Shown: piece by piece, positions 1 to 9,802 of the stretch
How the letters are laid out: every line of letters begins with the position of its first letter
How positions within the stretch are numbered: the stretch's first letter is position 1
NCBI RefSeq assembly: GCF_004135345.1
Contig: NZ_CP035495.1
Span: forward strand, 3,410,001 to 3,474,000
Source: Xylanimonas allomyrinae
GTDB taxonomy: Bacteria > Actinomycetota > Actinomycetes > Actinomycetales > Cellulomonadaceae
Length of the DNA: 64,000 nt
Direction: 5' to 3'
Notes under the pieces: model-generated
Told to the model about the DNA's origin: nothing
Database searches by the model: none
What the model saw: the letters and a program-made list of their open reading frames with translations, nothing else
Program-made: the position numbers and the translations under genes

Positions 1-562
1 TCTCCGCGGTGTGCGCGACGCTGTTCCTGGGTGGTTGGCGTGCCCCTGGCCGCTGAGCGCGATCAACGACGGGATGTTCAACGAGGGCTGGTGGCCCATC
101 CTGTGGTTCCTCGCCAAGGTGTGGATCCTCATGTTCATGTTCGTGTGGGTGCGCGGCACGCTGCTGCGCCTGCGCTACGACCAGTTCATGGTCTTCGGCT
201 GGAAGGTGCTCATCCCGGTCGCGCTCGGCTGGCTCGTGTTCCTCTCGGTCGTGCAGTACGGGCGGCTCGCCGGCTCCGTCAGCCGGGGCACGTTGGTCGG
301 GGTGATCACCGGGGTCGGTGTGGTCGTCGTGGCGCTGGCGACCTTCTGGCCCGAACGCCGCAAGCAGCCCGACGACGCCGCACCCGCCACGTTCGACGCG
401 TTCGCGGGCGGCTACCCGGTGCCGCCCCTGCCGGGCCAGACGCTGCCGCCGTCGCCGCGCGCGGCGCGCCGACCGGTCACGGTCGACGCCACGCCCGCCG
501 GCGCCCCCGCCGGCGCCCCCGCCGGCACTGCCGGGTCCGACGCCGAGGAGGACGCACGATGA
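1..562 (+). pseudogene. nuoH: NADH-quinone oxidoreductase subunit H, C-terminal part, apparent frameshift
   Basis: This is the 3' end of the membrane subunit of complex I that contacts the quinone site and couples the peripheral arm to the proton-pumping arm. From about position 60 the frame reads the family's conserved end ([20 protein letters not shown], then [15 protein letters not shown] and transmembrane helices), followed by an Ala/Pro-rich cytoplasmic tail. The upstream reading (LFLGGWRA) lies in the frame starting at base 3, whereas WPLSAIND lies in the frame starting at base 2. The two join if one C is restored to the run at about 44-47. The 5' part lies outside the window. Its stop overlaps the nuoI start (ATGA). 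The frameshift may be a sequencing error, because the protein is essential to an otherwise intact operon. Confidence 0.85.
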
Positions 563-1350
563 GCGACTACAAGCCGCTACGGCCGGCCAAGGGACCGGTC
601 GGCAGCCTGTTCGCCCCGGTCGCGGGCTTCGGGGTGACGCTCGGGGCGATGTTCCGGCCGACCGTCACCGAGCAGTACCCGTTCGAGAAGGTGCCGCCAC
701 CGCAGCGCTACCACGGCCGGCACCAGCTCAACCGGTACGCCGACGGGCTGGAGAAGTGCATCGGCTGCGAGCTGTGCGCCTGGGCCTGCCCGGCCGACGC
801 CATCTACGTCGAGGGAGCCGACAACGCCGACGTCCGCGCCGAGACGGGCGGCGGGCAGGTCAGCCCCGGCGAGCGGTACGGCCGCGTCTACCAGGTCAAC
901 TACCTGCGGTGCATCTTCTGCGGGCTGTGCATCGAGGCGTGCCCCACCCGGGCGCTGACCATGACCAACGACTACGAGATCGCCGGCCCCACGCGCGCCG
1001 GGATGATCTTCGAGAAGCAGGACCTGCTGGCCCCGCCCGCGCCGGGCGCGCTCGCCGGACCGCACCCGATGGCCGAGGGCACGACCGACACCGACTACTA
1101 CCAGGGCGCGGTCACGGGCCCGACGGCAGGGCAGGTCGCGTGGGTGCGTGAGCACCGCCCCGACGACCCGACGATCGAGGCCGCGACCGACGTCGTCGAG
1201 GGCCGGGCACCGGCACCGCAGCCCAGGAAGCACGAGCTGCGACCCCCGGCGACCAAGGCCACGGCGACCAAGGAGGCCGCGCGCGGCGGCCACGTCGACC
1301 GGCCGGCCGAGCCGGCCCCGCTCCGACCGGCCGAGGGAGGCCAGCGATGA
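559..1350 (+). CDS. nuoI: NADH-quinone oxidoreductase subunit I (two 4Fe-4S clusters)
   Basis: Peripheral-arm subunit that carries two [4Fe-4S] clusters (N6a/N6b) and passes electrons towards the quinone-reducing cluster. The 263-residue product has two ferredoxin motifs: [12 protein letters not shown] near residue 67 and [12 protein letters not shown] near residue 118. An actinobacterial C-terminal extension of about 80 residues, rich in Ala/Pro/Lys, follows. The ATG overlaps the nuoH stop by 4 bp, and the end overlaps nuoJ by 4 bp, so translation is probably coupled along the operon. The length exceeds the roughly 180 residues of enterobacterial NuoI because of the tail, which is usual in actinobacteria. 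Confidence 0.96.
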   Translation: MSDYKPLRPAKGPVGSLFAPVAGFGVTLGAMFRPTVTEQYPFEKVPPPQRYHGRHQLNRYADGLEKCIGCELCAWACPADAIYVEGADNADVRAETGGGQVSPGERYGRVYQVNYLRCIFCGLCIEACPTRALTMTNDYEIAGPTRAGMIFEKQDLLAPPAPGALAGPHPMAEGTTDTDYYQGAVTGPTAGQVAWVREHRPDDPTIEAATDVVEGRAPAPQPRKHELRPPATKATATKEAARGGHVDRPAEPAPLRPAEGGQR

Positions 1351-2216
1351 CGACGACCGGTGGTGAGGCGGCCCTCTTCGGGATCCTCGCGCCTCTCATG
1401 GTGATCGCCGCGCTCGGGCTGCTGTTCGTGCGTCGCGCGGTGCACGCGGCCGTGTGCGTGGTGTTCGTGATGATCTGCCTCGCGGTGCTCTACGTCGCCA
1501 ACGAGGCACCGTTCCTCGGCGTCGTGCAGGTCGTCGTCTACACCGGCGCGGTGATGATGCTGTTCCTGTTCGTGCTCATGCTCGTGGGCGTCGACGCCGC
1601 CGACTCGCTCACGGAGACCATTCGCGGGCAGCGCTGGGTCGGCCTGCTGTTCGGGGCGGGGCTGCTCGCCGTGCTGCTGGGCGTGCTCAGCCGCACCGAC
1701 CTGCCGGCGGCCGTGGGACTCGACCTGGCGAACGCACAGACCAACCCGAGCGGGCTGGCCGCGATCCTCTTCGGGGACTACGTGCTGGGCATGGAGGTCA
1801 TCGGCGTGCTGCTGGTGACGGCCGCGCTCGCCGGCCTCGTGCTCACCCACCGCCGGCGGCTGGGACCGCGACGCACGCAGCGCTCCATCGCGCGCGAGCG
1901 CGTCGCGGCCGTGGCCGACGGCAGGGTGCTGACGCCGCTGCCCGCCCCCGGCGTGTACGCGCAGAACAACGCCATGGACACCCCGGCGCTCGGCCCGGAC
2001 GGGCAGCCGCTGGAGCACTCGGTGCCGCGCGTGCTGCGCATCCGCGGTCAGCAGCGCACGGCCACCGAGGTGCTCGCCACCGAGGAGACGCTGCGCGGCA
2101 GGCTCGGCCTGCCCGCCACGGCCGAGGCCGCCGCCGCGGCCACGCAGGTCGAGGACACCGAGGTCGACGACGGGATCCGCGTCCCGTCCGCCGACGACGA
2201 GGAGGCGAAGCACTGA
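1347..2216 (+). CDS. nuoJ: NADH-quinone oxidoreductase subunit J
   Basis: Membrane subunit of the complex I proton-pumping arm. The 289-residue product starts with five predicted transmembrane segments (about residues 10-170), including the [17 protein letters not shown] segment typical of NuoJ. A cytoplasmic tail of about 120 residues follows. It is charged, Ala-rich and ends in acidic residues, a common actinobacterial extension. The start overlaps nuoI (ATGA) and the stop shares its last base with the nuoK start (TGATG). It sits in the standard nuoI-J-K-L-M-N order. Confidence 0.95.
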   Translation: MTTTGGEAALFGILAPLMVIAALGLLFVRRAVHAAVCVVFVMICLAVLYVANEAPFLGVVQVVVYTGAVMMLFLFVLMLVGVDAADSLTETIRGQRWVGLLFGAGLLAVLLGVLSRTDLPAAVGLDLANAQTNPSGLAAILFGDYVLGMEVIGVLLVTAALAGLVLTHRRRLGPRRTQRSIARERVAAVADGRVLTPLPAPGVYAQNNAMDTPALGPDGQPLEHSVPRVLRIRGQQRTATEVLATEETLRGRLGLPATAEAAAAATQVEDTEVDDGIRVPSADDEEAKH

Positions 2217-2515
2217 TGCCCGTCACCAACTACCTGGTGCTCGCGGTGATCCTGTTCTCGATCGGGGCCACCACGGTGCTGCTGCGCCGCAACGCCATCG
2301 TGGTGTTCATGGGCGTGGAGCTCATGCTCAACGCCACGAACCTCGCGTTCGTCACGTTCGCCCGCATCCACGGCGACCTCACCGGGCAGGTGCTCGCGTT
2401 CTTCGTCATGGTCGTGGCCGCCGCCGAGGTCGTCGTCGGCCTGGCGATCATCGTGACGATCTTCCGCACCCGCCGCTCGGCCTCGGTCGACGACGTCAAC
2501 CTGCTGAACGGCTAG
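2216..2515 (+). CDS. nuoK: NADH-quinone oxidoreductase subunit K
   Basis: Small 99-residue membrane subunit with three transmembrane helices, homologous to MnhC/MrpC antiporter subunits. Two membrane glutamates expected in the proton channel are visible, in the segments [13 protein letters not shown] and [14 protein letters not shown]. The ATG start shares its A with the nuoJ stop codon (TGATG), and a 10-bp gap separates it from nuoL. Length and position match the family exactly. Confidence 0.97.
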   Translation: MPVTNYLVLAVILFSIGATTVLLRRNAIVVFMGVELMLNATNLAFVTFARIHGDLTGQVLAFFVMVVAAAEVVVGLAIIVTIFRTRRSASVDDVNLLNG

Positions 2516-2525
2516 GGGGAGCACG

Positions 2526-4448
2526 ATGGAAACTCTGGGTCTTGCACCCTGGCTCGTCGGGTTCCCGCTGCTCGGGGCGGCGATCCTGCTCCTGGGCGGG
2601 CGGCGCACCGACCGCTGGGGCCACTGGCTCGGCGTGCTGGCCTCGACGGCGAGCTTCGGCACAGGGCTGGCGCTCCTGCTCGACGTGCTCGGCCGGCCCG
2701 CCGGCGACCGCGTACACGTCGAGACACTCTTCACGTGGCTCACCGCGGGTTCGCTGCACGTCGACGCGGCGTTCCGCATCGACCCGCTGTCGCTGACGTT
2801 CGTGCTGCTGGTGACGTTCGTGGGCACGCTCATCCACGTCTACTCCGTCGCCTACATGGAGCACGACGCCTCCCGGCGGCGGTTCTTCGCCTACTTGAAC
2901 CTGTTCGTCGCGGCCATGCTGCTGCTGGTGCTCGCCGACTCCTACCTGCTGCTGTTCGTCGGCTGGGAGGGCGTGGGCCTGGCGTCGTTCCTGCTCATCG
3001 GGTTCTGGGACCACGACCTGAAGAACTCGGTCGCCGGCAAGAAGGCCTTCGTGATGAACCGCGTGGGCGACATGGGCCTGATCGTCGCGATGATGCTGAT
3101 GGTCTGGTCGCGCGGCTCGGTGAGCTTCGACGCGTTCCTCGACGGTGCGGACGGCGTCGTCTCGGGTTCGCTCACCACCGGCACCGCGACCGCGATCAGC
3201 CTCATGCTGCTGCTCGCCGCGTGCGGCAAGTCGGCGCAGTTCCCGTTGCAGGCGTGGCTCGGGGACGCCATGGCTGGCCCAACACCCGTCTCGGCGCTCA
3301 TCCACGCCGCGACCATGGTCACCGCGGGCGTCTACCTGCTGGTGCGCAGCGCACCCATCCTCGAGGCGGCGCCCCACGCGCAGCTCGTCATCGTCATCGT
3401 CGGTGCGATCACGCTGCTGTTCGGGGCGATCGTCGGCTGCGCCAAGGACGACATCAAGAAGGCCCTGGCCGCGTCGACGATGTCCCAGATCGGCTACATG
3501 ATGCTCGCTGCGGGACTCGGTCCGATCGGGTACGCGTTCGCGATCTTCCACCTGGTGACGCACGGCTTCTTCAAGGCCGGGCTGTTCCTCGGCGCCGGGA
3601 GCGTCATGCACGCCATGGACGACAACGTCGACATGCGGCGCTTCGGCGGGCTGTCCCGCGCGCTGCCGGTCACCGCGATCACGATGGGCCTGGGCTGGCT
3701 GGCGATCCTGGGCGTGCCGCCCTTCTCGGGCTACTGGTCCAAGGACAAGATCATCGAGGCGGCGTTCGTCGGCGAAGGCTGGCGGCCGTGGGTCTTCGGC
3801 ACGGTCGCGCTGCTCGGCGCCGGCATCACGGCGTTCTACATGTCGCGCCTGTTCTTCATGACGTTCGCGGGCCGGCGCCGCTGGCCCACCGCCGAGGAGA
3901 CCGGCGGGCACGGCGCCCACCCGCACGAGTCGCCCGCGCTCATGCGCTGGCCCATGATCATCCTCGCGGTCGGCTCGGTCGGCCTCGGCTTCGTGCTCCA
4001 GCTCGGCGGCGGGTTCACCACCTGGCTCGAACCGGTGACGGGTCACGCCGAGCACGGCGAGCCGGTGCTGCCCGTCTGGCTGCTGGTCACGCTCACCCTG
4101 GTTCTGGTGGTGCTCGGCGCGGCGCTCGCGTTCCGCATGTACGCCGTCGGGCCGGTGCCCGTCACGGCACCCGAGTCGACCGTGCTGGTGCGCGCCGCCC
4201 GCCGCGACCTGTACCAGGACCCGGTGAACGAGACGATCGCGATGCTGCCCGGCCAGGTGGTCACGCGCACCCTCGTCTACGCCGACCGCACCGCCGTCGA
4301 CGCCGCGTTCCTCCAGCTCGCCTCAGGCGTACGGCGGACGGGCGACGGGTTGCGGCGGCTCCAGAACGGCTATGTCCGGACCTATGCGGCCACGTCGCTC
4401 GGTGGCCTGCTCGTGGTCGCCGCCGTCGTGTGGGCCCTGGCCGGCTGA
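2526..4448 (+). CDS. nuoL: NADH-quinone oxidoreductase subunit L (antiporter-like)
   Basis: Largest antiporter-like proton pump subunit of complex I, 640 residues with about 14-16 predicted membrane helices. The family core is clear: the [19 protein letters not shown] segment with its conserved Glu, then the Lys/His-rich channel helices ([21 protein letters not shown]), and the C-terminal lateral helix followed by a last membrane segment. A GGGGAGCACG ribosome-binding stretch precedes the ATG. The gene lies 10 bp after nuoK and 15 bp before nuoM. Confidence 0.96.
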   Translation: METLGLAPWLVGFPLLGAAILLLGGRRTDRWGHWLGVLASTASFGTGLALLLDVLGRPAGDRVHVETLFTWLTAGSLHVDAAFRIDPLSLTFVLLVTFVGTLIHVYSVAYMEHDASRRRFFAYLNLFVAAMLLLVLADSYLLLFVGWEGVGLASFLLIGFWDHDLKNSVAGKKAFVMNRVGDMGLIVAMMLMVWSRGSVSFDAFLDGADGVVSGSLTTGTATAISLMLLLAACGKSAQFPLQAWLGDAMAGPTPVSALIHAATMVTAGVYLLVRSAPILEAAPHAQLVIVIVGAITLLFGAIVGCAKDDIKKALAASTMSQIGYMMLAAGLGPIGYAFAIFHLVTHGFFKAGLFLGAGSVMHAMDDNVDMRRFGGLSRALPVTAITMGLGWLAILGVPPFSGYWSKDKIIEAAFVGEGWRPWVFGTVALLGAGITAFYMSRLFFMTFAGRRRWPTAEETGGHGAHPHESPALMRWPMIILAVGSVGLGFVLQLGGGFTTWLEPVTGHAEHGEPVLPVWLLVTLTLVLVVLGAALAFRMYAVGPVPVTAPESTVLVRAARRDLYQDPVNETIAMLPGQVVTRTLVYADRTAVDAAFLQLASGVRRTGDGLRRLQNGYVRTYAATSLGGLLVVAAVVWALAG

Positions 4449-4463
4449 GGAAGGACGACGACG

Positions 4464-6059
4464 ATGAGCTTCCCCTGGCTGACAGCCCTCATCGCGTGGC
4501 CGCTCGTGGCCGCGCTCGCCACCGCCCTGACCGGCCGTGGACGCGGACGCCCCGCCGCCACCGCGCACGGCCCCGGATCGGGCGCGTTCGGCGCCCCGGC
4601 CGCGCGCACGGTCGCGCTGGTCGGCTCGCTCGTCGAGATCGCGCTGCTGGTCGGCGCGTTCCTCGCGTTCGACACCGCGCGGGCCGGCGAGCACCAGCTC
4701 GCCGAGACCCACCAGTGGATCCCGGGCATCGGGGCCTCCTACGCCGTCGGCGTCGACGGCGTCGGGCTGCTGCTCGTGGCGCTCTCGGTGGGCCTGGTGC
4801 CCCTGGTGATCCTCGCGGCGTGGAAGGAGCAGGGCGGCGACCACCCGCGGCTGCGGTCCTACCTGGCGACCGTGCTGGTGCTGGAGGCGTTCATGGTCGC
4901 GGTGTTCGCGGCACGCGACGTCTTCCTGTTCTACGTGCTGTTCGAGGCCATGCTCATCCCCGCCTACTTCCTCATCGGCGGGTTCGGGCAGGGCGCGCAG
5001 CGCCGCTACGCCGCGGTCAAGTTCCTGCTGTTCTCCCTGGCCGGCGGGCTGATCATGCTCGTCGCCGTCATCGCGCTCTACCTGCAGGTGCCCGCCGCCG
5101 AGCGCGGCCCGGAGACCTTCCTGACCGCGAACCTGGCCGCCACCGCCGACGGCCTCGGCACGACCGCCGGCCGGCTGATGTTCTGCGCGTTCTTCCTCGC
5201 GTTCGCCGTCAAGGCGCCCATGGTGCCCGTGCACACATGGCTGCCCGACGTCACCGAGAACGCCACCCCCGGCACGTCGACGCTGCTCATCTGCGTGCTC
5301 GACAAGGTCGGCACGTTCGGGATGCTCACGCTGTGCCTGCCGCTGTTCCCGGAGGCGACCCGCTGGGCGGCGCCCGCGATCGTGGTGCTGGCCGTCGTCT
5401 CGATCCTGTACGGGGCGATCCTCGCCATCGGGCAGACCGACCTGCTGCGCCTCATCGGCTACACCTCGGTGTCCCACTTCGGGTTCATCATCCTGGGCAT
5501 CTTCACCTTCACCGCGACGGGCACCGCCGGGGCGAGCCTCATGATGCTCAACCACGGCATCTCGACGGGGGCGCTGTTCCTGATCGCCGGCTTCGCGATC
5601 GCGCGGCACCCGCAACGCAGCCAGCAGATCGCCGACTACGGCGGCCTGCGCACCGTGGCGCCCATCCTCGGCGGCAGCTTCCTCGTCGCCGGCCTGAGCG
5701 CCGCGGCACTGCCGGGCCTGGCCACGTTCGTGTCCGAGATCCTCGTGTTCCTCGGGGCGTTCAGCGCCAACCACGCCGCCGCCCTGGTGGCCGTCCCCGC
5801 CGTCGTGCTGGCCGCCGTCTACGTGCTGCTGACCTACCAGCGCATGTTCACCGGGAAGGTGCCCGCCACGCTCACCGCCGACGGGCCCGTGCGCGACCTC
5901 GACGCGCGCGAGCGCACCGTCGCGGGAGTGTTCGTCGCCGCCCTGCTGCTGCTGGGCTTCGTGCCCAGCCTCGCCCTGCGCTACGTCGACCCCCCGGCAC
6001 ACACCACGGTCACGCTGACCGCTGCTGCCAGCGCCCACACCACGGAGGTGGCGTCGTGA
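4464..6059 (+). CDS. nuoM: NADH-quinone oxidoreductase subunit M (antiporter-like)
   Basis: Antiporter-like proton pump subunit of complex I, 531 residues with about 14 membrane helices. The core of the family is visible in the FYVLFEAMLIPAYFLIG helix with its conserved Glu, in AFAVKAPMVPVHTWLPD and in SVSHFGFIILGIF. An AAGGACGACGACG stretch precedes the ATG and provides a moderate ribosome-binding site. Its TGA overlaps the GTG start of nuoN. It belongs to the co-transcribed nuo block. Confidence 0.95.
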   Translation: MSFPWLTALIAWPLVAALATALTGRGRGRPAATAHGPGSGAFGAPAARTVALVGSLVEIALLVGAFLAFDTARAGEHQLAETHQWIPGIGASYAVGVDGVGLLLVALSVGLVPLVILAAWKEQGGDHPRLRSYLATVLVLEAFMVAVFAARDVFLFYVLFEAMLIPAYFLIGGFGQGAQRRYAAVKFLLFSLAGGLIMLVAVIALYLQVPAAERGPETFLTANLAATADGLGTTAGRLMFCAFFLAFAVKAPMVPVHTWLPDVTENATPGTSTLLICVLDKVGTFGMLTLCLPLFPEATRWAAPAIVVLAVVSILYGAILAIGQTDLLRLIGYTSVSHFGFIILGIFTFTATGTAGASLMMLNHGISTGALFLIAGFAIARHPQRSQQIADYGGLRTVAPILGGSFLVAGLSAAALPGLATFVSEILVFLGAFSANHAAALVAVPAVVLAAVYVLLTYQRMFTGKVPATLTADGPVRDLDARERTVAGVFVAALLLLGFVPSLALRYVDPPAHTTVTLTAAASAHTTEVAS

Positions 6060-7852
6060 ACGAGTTCAACGCTCCGGCGATCGACTGGGCGGCCGTCTCG
6101 CCCGTCCTCGTCGTGCTCGGCGCCGGCGTGCTCGGCGTGCTGGTCGAGGCGTTCGTGCCCGCACGGGCCCGCCGCACCGTCCAGCTCGTGCTGTCGCTCG
6201 CGGCGCTCGCGGGCGCCGTCCTCGCCGTCGGGCTCCTGTGGGAGTCGGTCCACGCCAACCCGCGGCTCGTCGTCCGTGACAGCTACGACCTGACGCCGTT
6301 CGGCCTGGCCATCCAGGGCATCATCGCCGTGCTCGCGTTCCTGGCGGTGCTCGTCATGGCCGACCGCCCCGGCGGGCAGGACGCGTTCGCTCCCACGGCC
6401 GCGGCCGTGCCCGGCAGCCGCTACGAGGAGGAGGCGCGCCGCGCCGGCCTCCAGCAGACCGAGATCTACCCGCTGGCGCTGTTCTCGACGGGCGGCATGC
6501 TGCTGTTCGCCGCGACCGACGACCTCGTGGTGCTGTTCATCGCGCTGGAGGTGCTCAGCCTGCCGCTGTACGTGCTGTGCGCGACCGCGCGCCGGCGCCG
6601 CCTGCTGAGCCAGGAGGCCGCGTTCAAGTACTTCCTGCTCGGCGCGTTCGCCTCGGCGCTGACGGTGTTCGGCATCGCGCTGCTGTACGGCTACGCCGGG
6701 TCCGTCCACCTGCCGGCGATCGCCGACGCGCTCTCCGGGCGCGGCGACTCACCGCTCCAGGGCCTGCACGTGCTGGCGATCACCGGCATCGTGCTCGTCA
6801 CCGGAGGCCTGCTGTTCAAGGTGGGCGCGGCCCCGTTCCACACGTGGACGCCCGACGTCTACCAGGGCGCCCCCACCCCGGTCACCGGGTTCATGGCGGC
6901 GTGCACCAAGGCCGCCGCCGTGGGCGCCCTGGTGCGCGTGCTGTTCTACCTGGGCAAGGGCTTCGACGCCGCGACCCGGCACGAGGTCCAGGTGCTCCTG
7001 TGGGCCGTCGCGATCGCGACCATGGCGATCGGCACGATCGTCGCGGCCGTCCAGACCGACATCAAGCGGCTGCTCGCGTACTCCTCGATCGCGCACGCGG
7101 GCTTCATCCTCGTCGCCCTCGTGGGGTTCGACGACGCCGGTGCCGGCGCGGTGCTCTTCTACCTGCTGGCCTACGGCCTGGCGACCGTCGGCGCGTTCGC
7201 CGCCGTGACCCTGGTGCGCGAACGGCTCACGGGCGCGGGCGAGGACTCCGTCATCCTGGGCGAGGCGACGCACCTGTCCCAGTGGGCGGGCATCGGCCGC
7301 AAGGCGCCCTGGCTGACGGCGGCGTTCGCGCTGTTCATGCTGTCGATGGCGGGCATCCCGCTCACGGCCGGCTTCGTCGCCAAGTTCGGGGTGTTCTCGG
7401 CCGCCGTCGGCGCCGGCGCGTGGCCGCTCGCGCTGCTGGGCGTGCTCGCCTCGGCGATCTCGGTGTTCTTCTACGCGCGGATCATCGTCCTCATGGTGCT
7501 GACGCCGGCGCCCGACGCCGCCCACGACGGAACCGGGAACGAGTCGCAGCACGGTGCGGGGCACGACGCCACGCGCGAGCCGGTCAGCGCGGGCCAGGGC
7601 ACCGCGACGCTCGCCTCGGCAGGCACCGCGACGGGCACCGCAACGGGCACCGCAGCGGGCACCGCGACGGGCACCGCAGCGGGCACCGCGACGCAGGTGC
7701 GACCGGCGACACGCGCCGTCGTGACCGTGATGACCGGGTGGGGTCCGGCGGCCGTGGTGGTCGCCGTGTGCGCGATCGGAGTCGTCCTCCTGGGCGTGCT
7801 GCCCGCCACGGTTCTCGATCTGGCCGCCGGGGCGGTTAAGTTCGTGCCGTGA
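6056..7852 (+). CDS. nuoN: NADH-quinone oxidoreductase subunit N (antiporter-like)
   Basis: Third antiporter-like subunit of complex I, 598 residues, starting at a GTG that overlaps the nuoM stop. Conserved channel segments include FIALEVLSLPLYVLCA, KVGAAPFHTWTPDVYQGAPT and DIKRLLAYSSIAHAGFILVA. It is longer than typical NuoN (about 480-530). Part of the excess is a Gly-Thr-Ala repeat near residues 523-546, encoded by six 12-bp units at 7622-7693, just before the last membrane helix. The repeat lies in a loop and is probably a slippage product tolerated by the protein. Confidence 0.95.
   Translation: MNEFNAPAIDWAAVSPVLVVLGAGVLGVLVEAFVPARARRTVQLVLSLAALAGAVLAVGLLWESVHANPRLVVRDSYDLTPFGLAIQGIIAVLAFLAVLVMADRPGGQDAFAPTAAAVPGSRYEEEARRAGLQQTEIYPLALFSTGGMLLFAATDDLVVLFIALEVLSLPLYVLCATARRRRLLSQEAAFKYFLLGAFASALTVFGIALLYGYAGSVHLPAIADALSGRGDSPLQGLHVLAITGIVLVTGGLLFKVGAAPFHTWTPDVYQGAPTPVTGFMAACTKAAAVGALVRVLFYLGKGFDAATRHEVQVLLWAVAIATMAIGTIVAAVQTDIKRLLAYSSIAHAGFILVALVGFDDAGAGAVLFYLLAYGLATVGAFAAVTLVRERLTGAGEDSVILGEATHLSQWAGIGRKAPWLTAAFALFMLSMAGIPLTAGFVAKFGVFSAAVGAGAWPLALLGVLASAISVFFYARIIVLMVLTPAPDAAHDGTGNESQHGAGHDATREPVSAGQGTATLASAGTATGTATGTAAGTATGTAAGTATQVRPATRAVVTVMTGWGPAAVVVAVCAIGVVLLGVLPATVLDLAAGAVKFVP
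7622..7693 (+). repeat. 12-bp tandem repeat (six units) inside nuoN
   Basis: Six consecutive units of the form GGCACCGCRRCG are read directly. They encode Gly-Thr-Ala-Thr or Gly-Thr-Ala-Ala blocks in a hydrophilic loop before the final NuoN helix. The unit length is a multiple of three, so copy-number change would keep the frame. Likely origin is replication slippage. Confidence 0.9.
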
Positions 7853-8883
7853 GCCTGCCCCCACAGCCCAGCGCCGCGCCCACCGTGACGGCCATCCCGC
7901 TGTCCGATCCCGCGCTCGCCGCGCGCCTCATGGAACGCATGGAGGCCGTGGAGCGCGCGCTCGCGGACGCCGTCGCGAGCGCCGACCGCCTGGCGGACGA
8001 CGTCTCGCACCACCTCGTCGCCGCGGGCGGCAAACGGCTGCGCCCGTTCCTGACGCTGCTGACGGGCGAGCTCGGGGACGGGACGCGGCCCGAGCTGCTC
8101 GACGCCGCCGTCGTCGTCGAGCTCACGCATCTCGCGTCGCTGTACCACGACGACGTCATGGACTCGGCGCCGTTGCGGCGCGGGGCGCCCAGCGTGCACT
8201 CGGTGTGGGGAAACACCGTCGCGATCCTCGTGGGTGACCTGCTGTTCGCGCGCGCGTCGGCTCGGGTGGCCGGGCTGGGCCCCGACGCGGTGCGCCTCCA
8301 GGCCGAGACGTTCGAGCGCCTGTGCCTGGGCCAGCTCCACGAGACGACGGGCCCCGGCGAGGACGAGGACCCGGTCGAGCACTACCTCCAGGTGCTCGCC
8401 GACAAGACGGCGTCGCTGCTCTCGACGTCCGCGCGGTTCGGTGCCATGTTCGGCGGCGCGCCGCAGGCCGCCGTCGAGACGGTCGCGGCCTACGGGGAGA
8501 AGGTCGGTGTGGCGTTCCAGCTTGCCGACGACGTGCTCGACCTCGCGTCGAGCGGGGCCGAGTCCGGCAAGACGCCGGGCACCGACCTGCGCGAGGGCAT
8601 CGGAACGATGCCCGTTCTGCTGCTGCGCCAGCGCGCGGCGCGGGGCGTGGCGTCGCAGGACGACCTCGCGCTGCTCGCGGCGCTCGACGGCGACCTGAGC
8701 TCGGACGCGGCGCTCGCCGACGTCGTCGGACGGCTGCGGGCCCATGACGTGCTGCGCGAGACGCGTGACCTCGCGGTGCGCTACGCGCGCGAGGCCGCTG
8801 CCGAGCTCGCGCCGCTGCCCGCGGGCCCTGTCCGCGAGGCGCTGGAGGCGTTCGCGTCCGCGCTGGCCGACCGGGCAGCCTGA
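7849..8883 (+). CDS. Polyprenyl diphosphate synthase (likely menaquinone side chain)
   Basis: Trans-isoprenyl diphosphate synthase that condenses isopentenyl diphosphate onto an allylic primer to make a long prenyl chain. The 344-residue product has both aspartate-rich motifs: DDVMD near residue 101 and DDVLD near residue 226. The GGKRLRPFL substrate-binding stretch lies near residue 60. The GTG start overlaps the nuoN stop (GTGA), so it is probably co-transcribed with complex I. Since complex I in these bacteria reduces menaquinone, the context suggests that it makes the menaquinone tail. Chain length cannot be read safely from sequence alone. It resembles heptaprenyl- and octaprenyl-type enzymes such as GrcC/HepT. 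Confidence 0.92.
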   Translation: MSLPPQPSAAPTVTAIPLSDPALAARLMERMEAVERALADAVASADRLADDVSHHLVAAGGKRLRPFLTLLTGELGDGTRPELLDAAVVVELTHLASLYHDDVMDSAPLRRGAPSVHSVWGNTVAILVGDLLFARASARVAGLGPDAVRLQAETFERLCLGQLHETTGPGEDEDPVEHYLQVLADKTASLLSTSARFGAMFGGAPQAAVETVAAYGEKVGVAFQLADDVLDLASSGAESGKTPGTDLREGIGTMPVLLLRQRAARGVASQDDLALLAALDGDLSSDAALADVVGRLRAHDVLRETRDLAVRYAREAAAELAPLPAGPVREALEAFASALADRAA

Positions 8884-9033
8884 CGGCCGGCTGAGGGCCC
8901 GAGCGCGGGCCCGACCCGGGCGACGGGGAGCCCGCCCCCCTAGGAACGCGGCGCGTCGTTCGCTAGCGTGGTGTGTGGCGACCGTCACCGGGCCCCGCAG
9001 TCGCGGCCCGCACGAGCCTGCACGTGGCTCTCG

Positions 9034-9067
9034 CACGCGATCCCGGCACTGGGGCCGGGATCGCGTG
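9034..9067. terminator. 14-bp perfect hairpin after the nuo-prenyl synthase block
   Basis: The arms CACGCGATCCCGGC (9034-9047) and GCCGGGATCGCGTG (9054-9067) pair perfectly around a 6-nt loop. It lies 150 bp past the prenyl synthase stop and 91 bp before the next start. There is no T-tract, as is common for terminators of GC-rich actinobacteria. It could also be a leader structure of the following lipoprotein gene. Confidence 0.5.
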
Positions 9068-9157
9068 AGGCCGGGGGAGCGGTCGCTGGGGTCGAGCCGT
9101 GACGAGCGAGGTGCGGCGCTCGGGCGTCGTCAAGGGCGACTGAAGGGAGGGGCGCGG

Positions 9158-9802
9158 GTGCGAGCACGCTTGCGAACGGGAACGGGAACGGTGGCGCTGG
9201 CGGTCGGGTTGGCGCTGGCGGGTTGTACCGGGGGTGCCGGGCAGGGCGAGAGCTCCGCGAGCGGTGAGCCCACAAGCGCGGCCGGCCAGACCGAGTCGGG
9301 GGCCGAGAACGACGGGGCCGTGGGCAAAAAGGCGGTCCTGGCCGAGCAGACCCTCGCCATGCCGAAGGGGGGCGTCGAGGGCCAGGCGACGATCACGGTG
9401 ACGCTGCGCTCGGTCGAGGTCGCCGGCGACACGATGGAGGTCCTCTGGGCGTTCCGGTGGGACGAGGACGGCGCCCCGCCCACCTCGAAGCTGACCTTCT
9501 ACGACATGGGCCTGAGTGCGGTGACCTCGGTGATCGACGGTGAGAACCTCAAGGTCTACCGGCCCTTCTGCACCAAGGGTGGGTGGGACGCAAGGCCCTT
9601 CGATCAGGCGATGTGCTCGAACAGCCAGATCGCCGCGCCTCGCAGCAACACCGATCCCGAGTTCCCCATCCATGGGGTGATCGAGGCGTGGGCGCTCCTC
9701 CCGGCCCCGCCAGAGCGCCCGGAAACCGTCGACGTCGTGCCCGCTGAGGGGATCCCGCCGTTCGGCGGTGTCGAGGTGACCTACCGGGACGCGGCGAAGT
9801 GA
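9158..9802 (+). CDS. Lipoprotein, first gene of the lipoprotein-OmpA module (copy A)
   Basis: A 214-residue exported lipoprotein with no function that I recognise. The start chosen is the GTG at 9158, preceded by GGGAGGGG. It gives a short basic N-terminus, a hydrophobic stretch and a lipobox LAGC with Cys23. A Ser/Gly-rich linker leads to a folded domain (about residues 63-214) of beta-strand character with two cysteines (near residues 134 and 147) that could form a disulfide. The end overlaps the OmpA gene by four bases (GTGA). Paralogues in this window are the product at 16681 and the truncated, nearly identical copy at 21010. I infer that it anchors in the membrane and works with its OmpA partner, which could bind peptidoglycan. 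Confidence 0.8.
   Translation: MRARLRTGTGTVALAVGLALAGCTGGAGQGESSASGEPTSAAGQTESGAENDGAVGKKAVLAEQTLAMPKGGVEGQATITVTLRSVEVAGDTMEVLWAFRWDEDGAPPTSKLTFYDMGLSAVTSVIDGENLKVYRPFCTKGGWDARPFDQAMCSNSQIAAPRSNTDPEFPIHGVIEAWALLPAPPERPETVDVVPAEGIPPFGGVEVTYRDAAK

Noticed and set aside
2496-4055. Long minus-strand open frames opposite nuoL and similar ones elsewhere
   Set aside because: They are Arg/His/Asp-rich antisense shadows of strongly supported genes and occur opposite nearly every gene in this GC-rich sequence.
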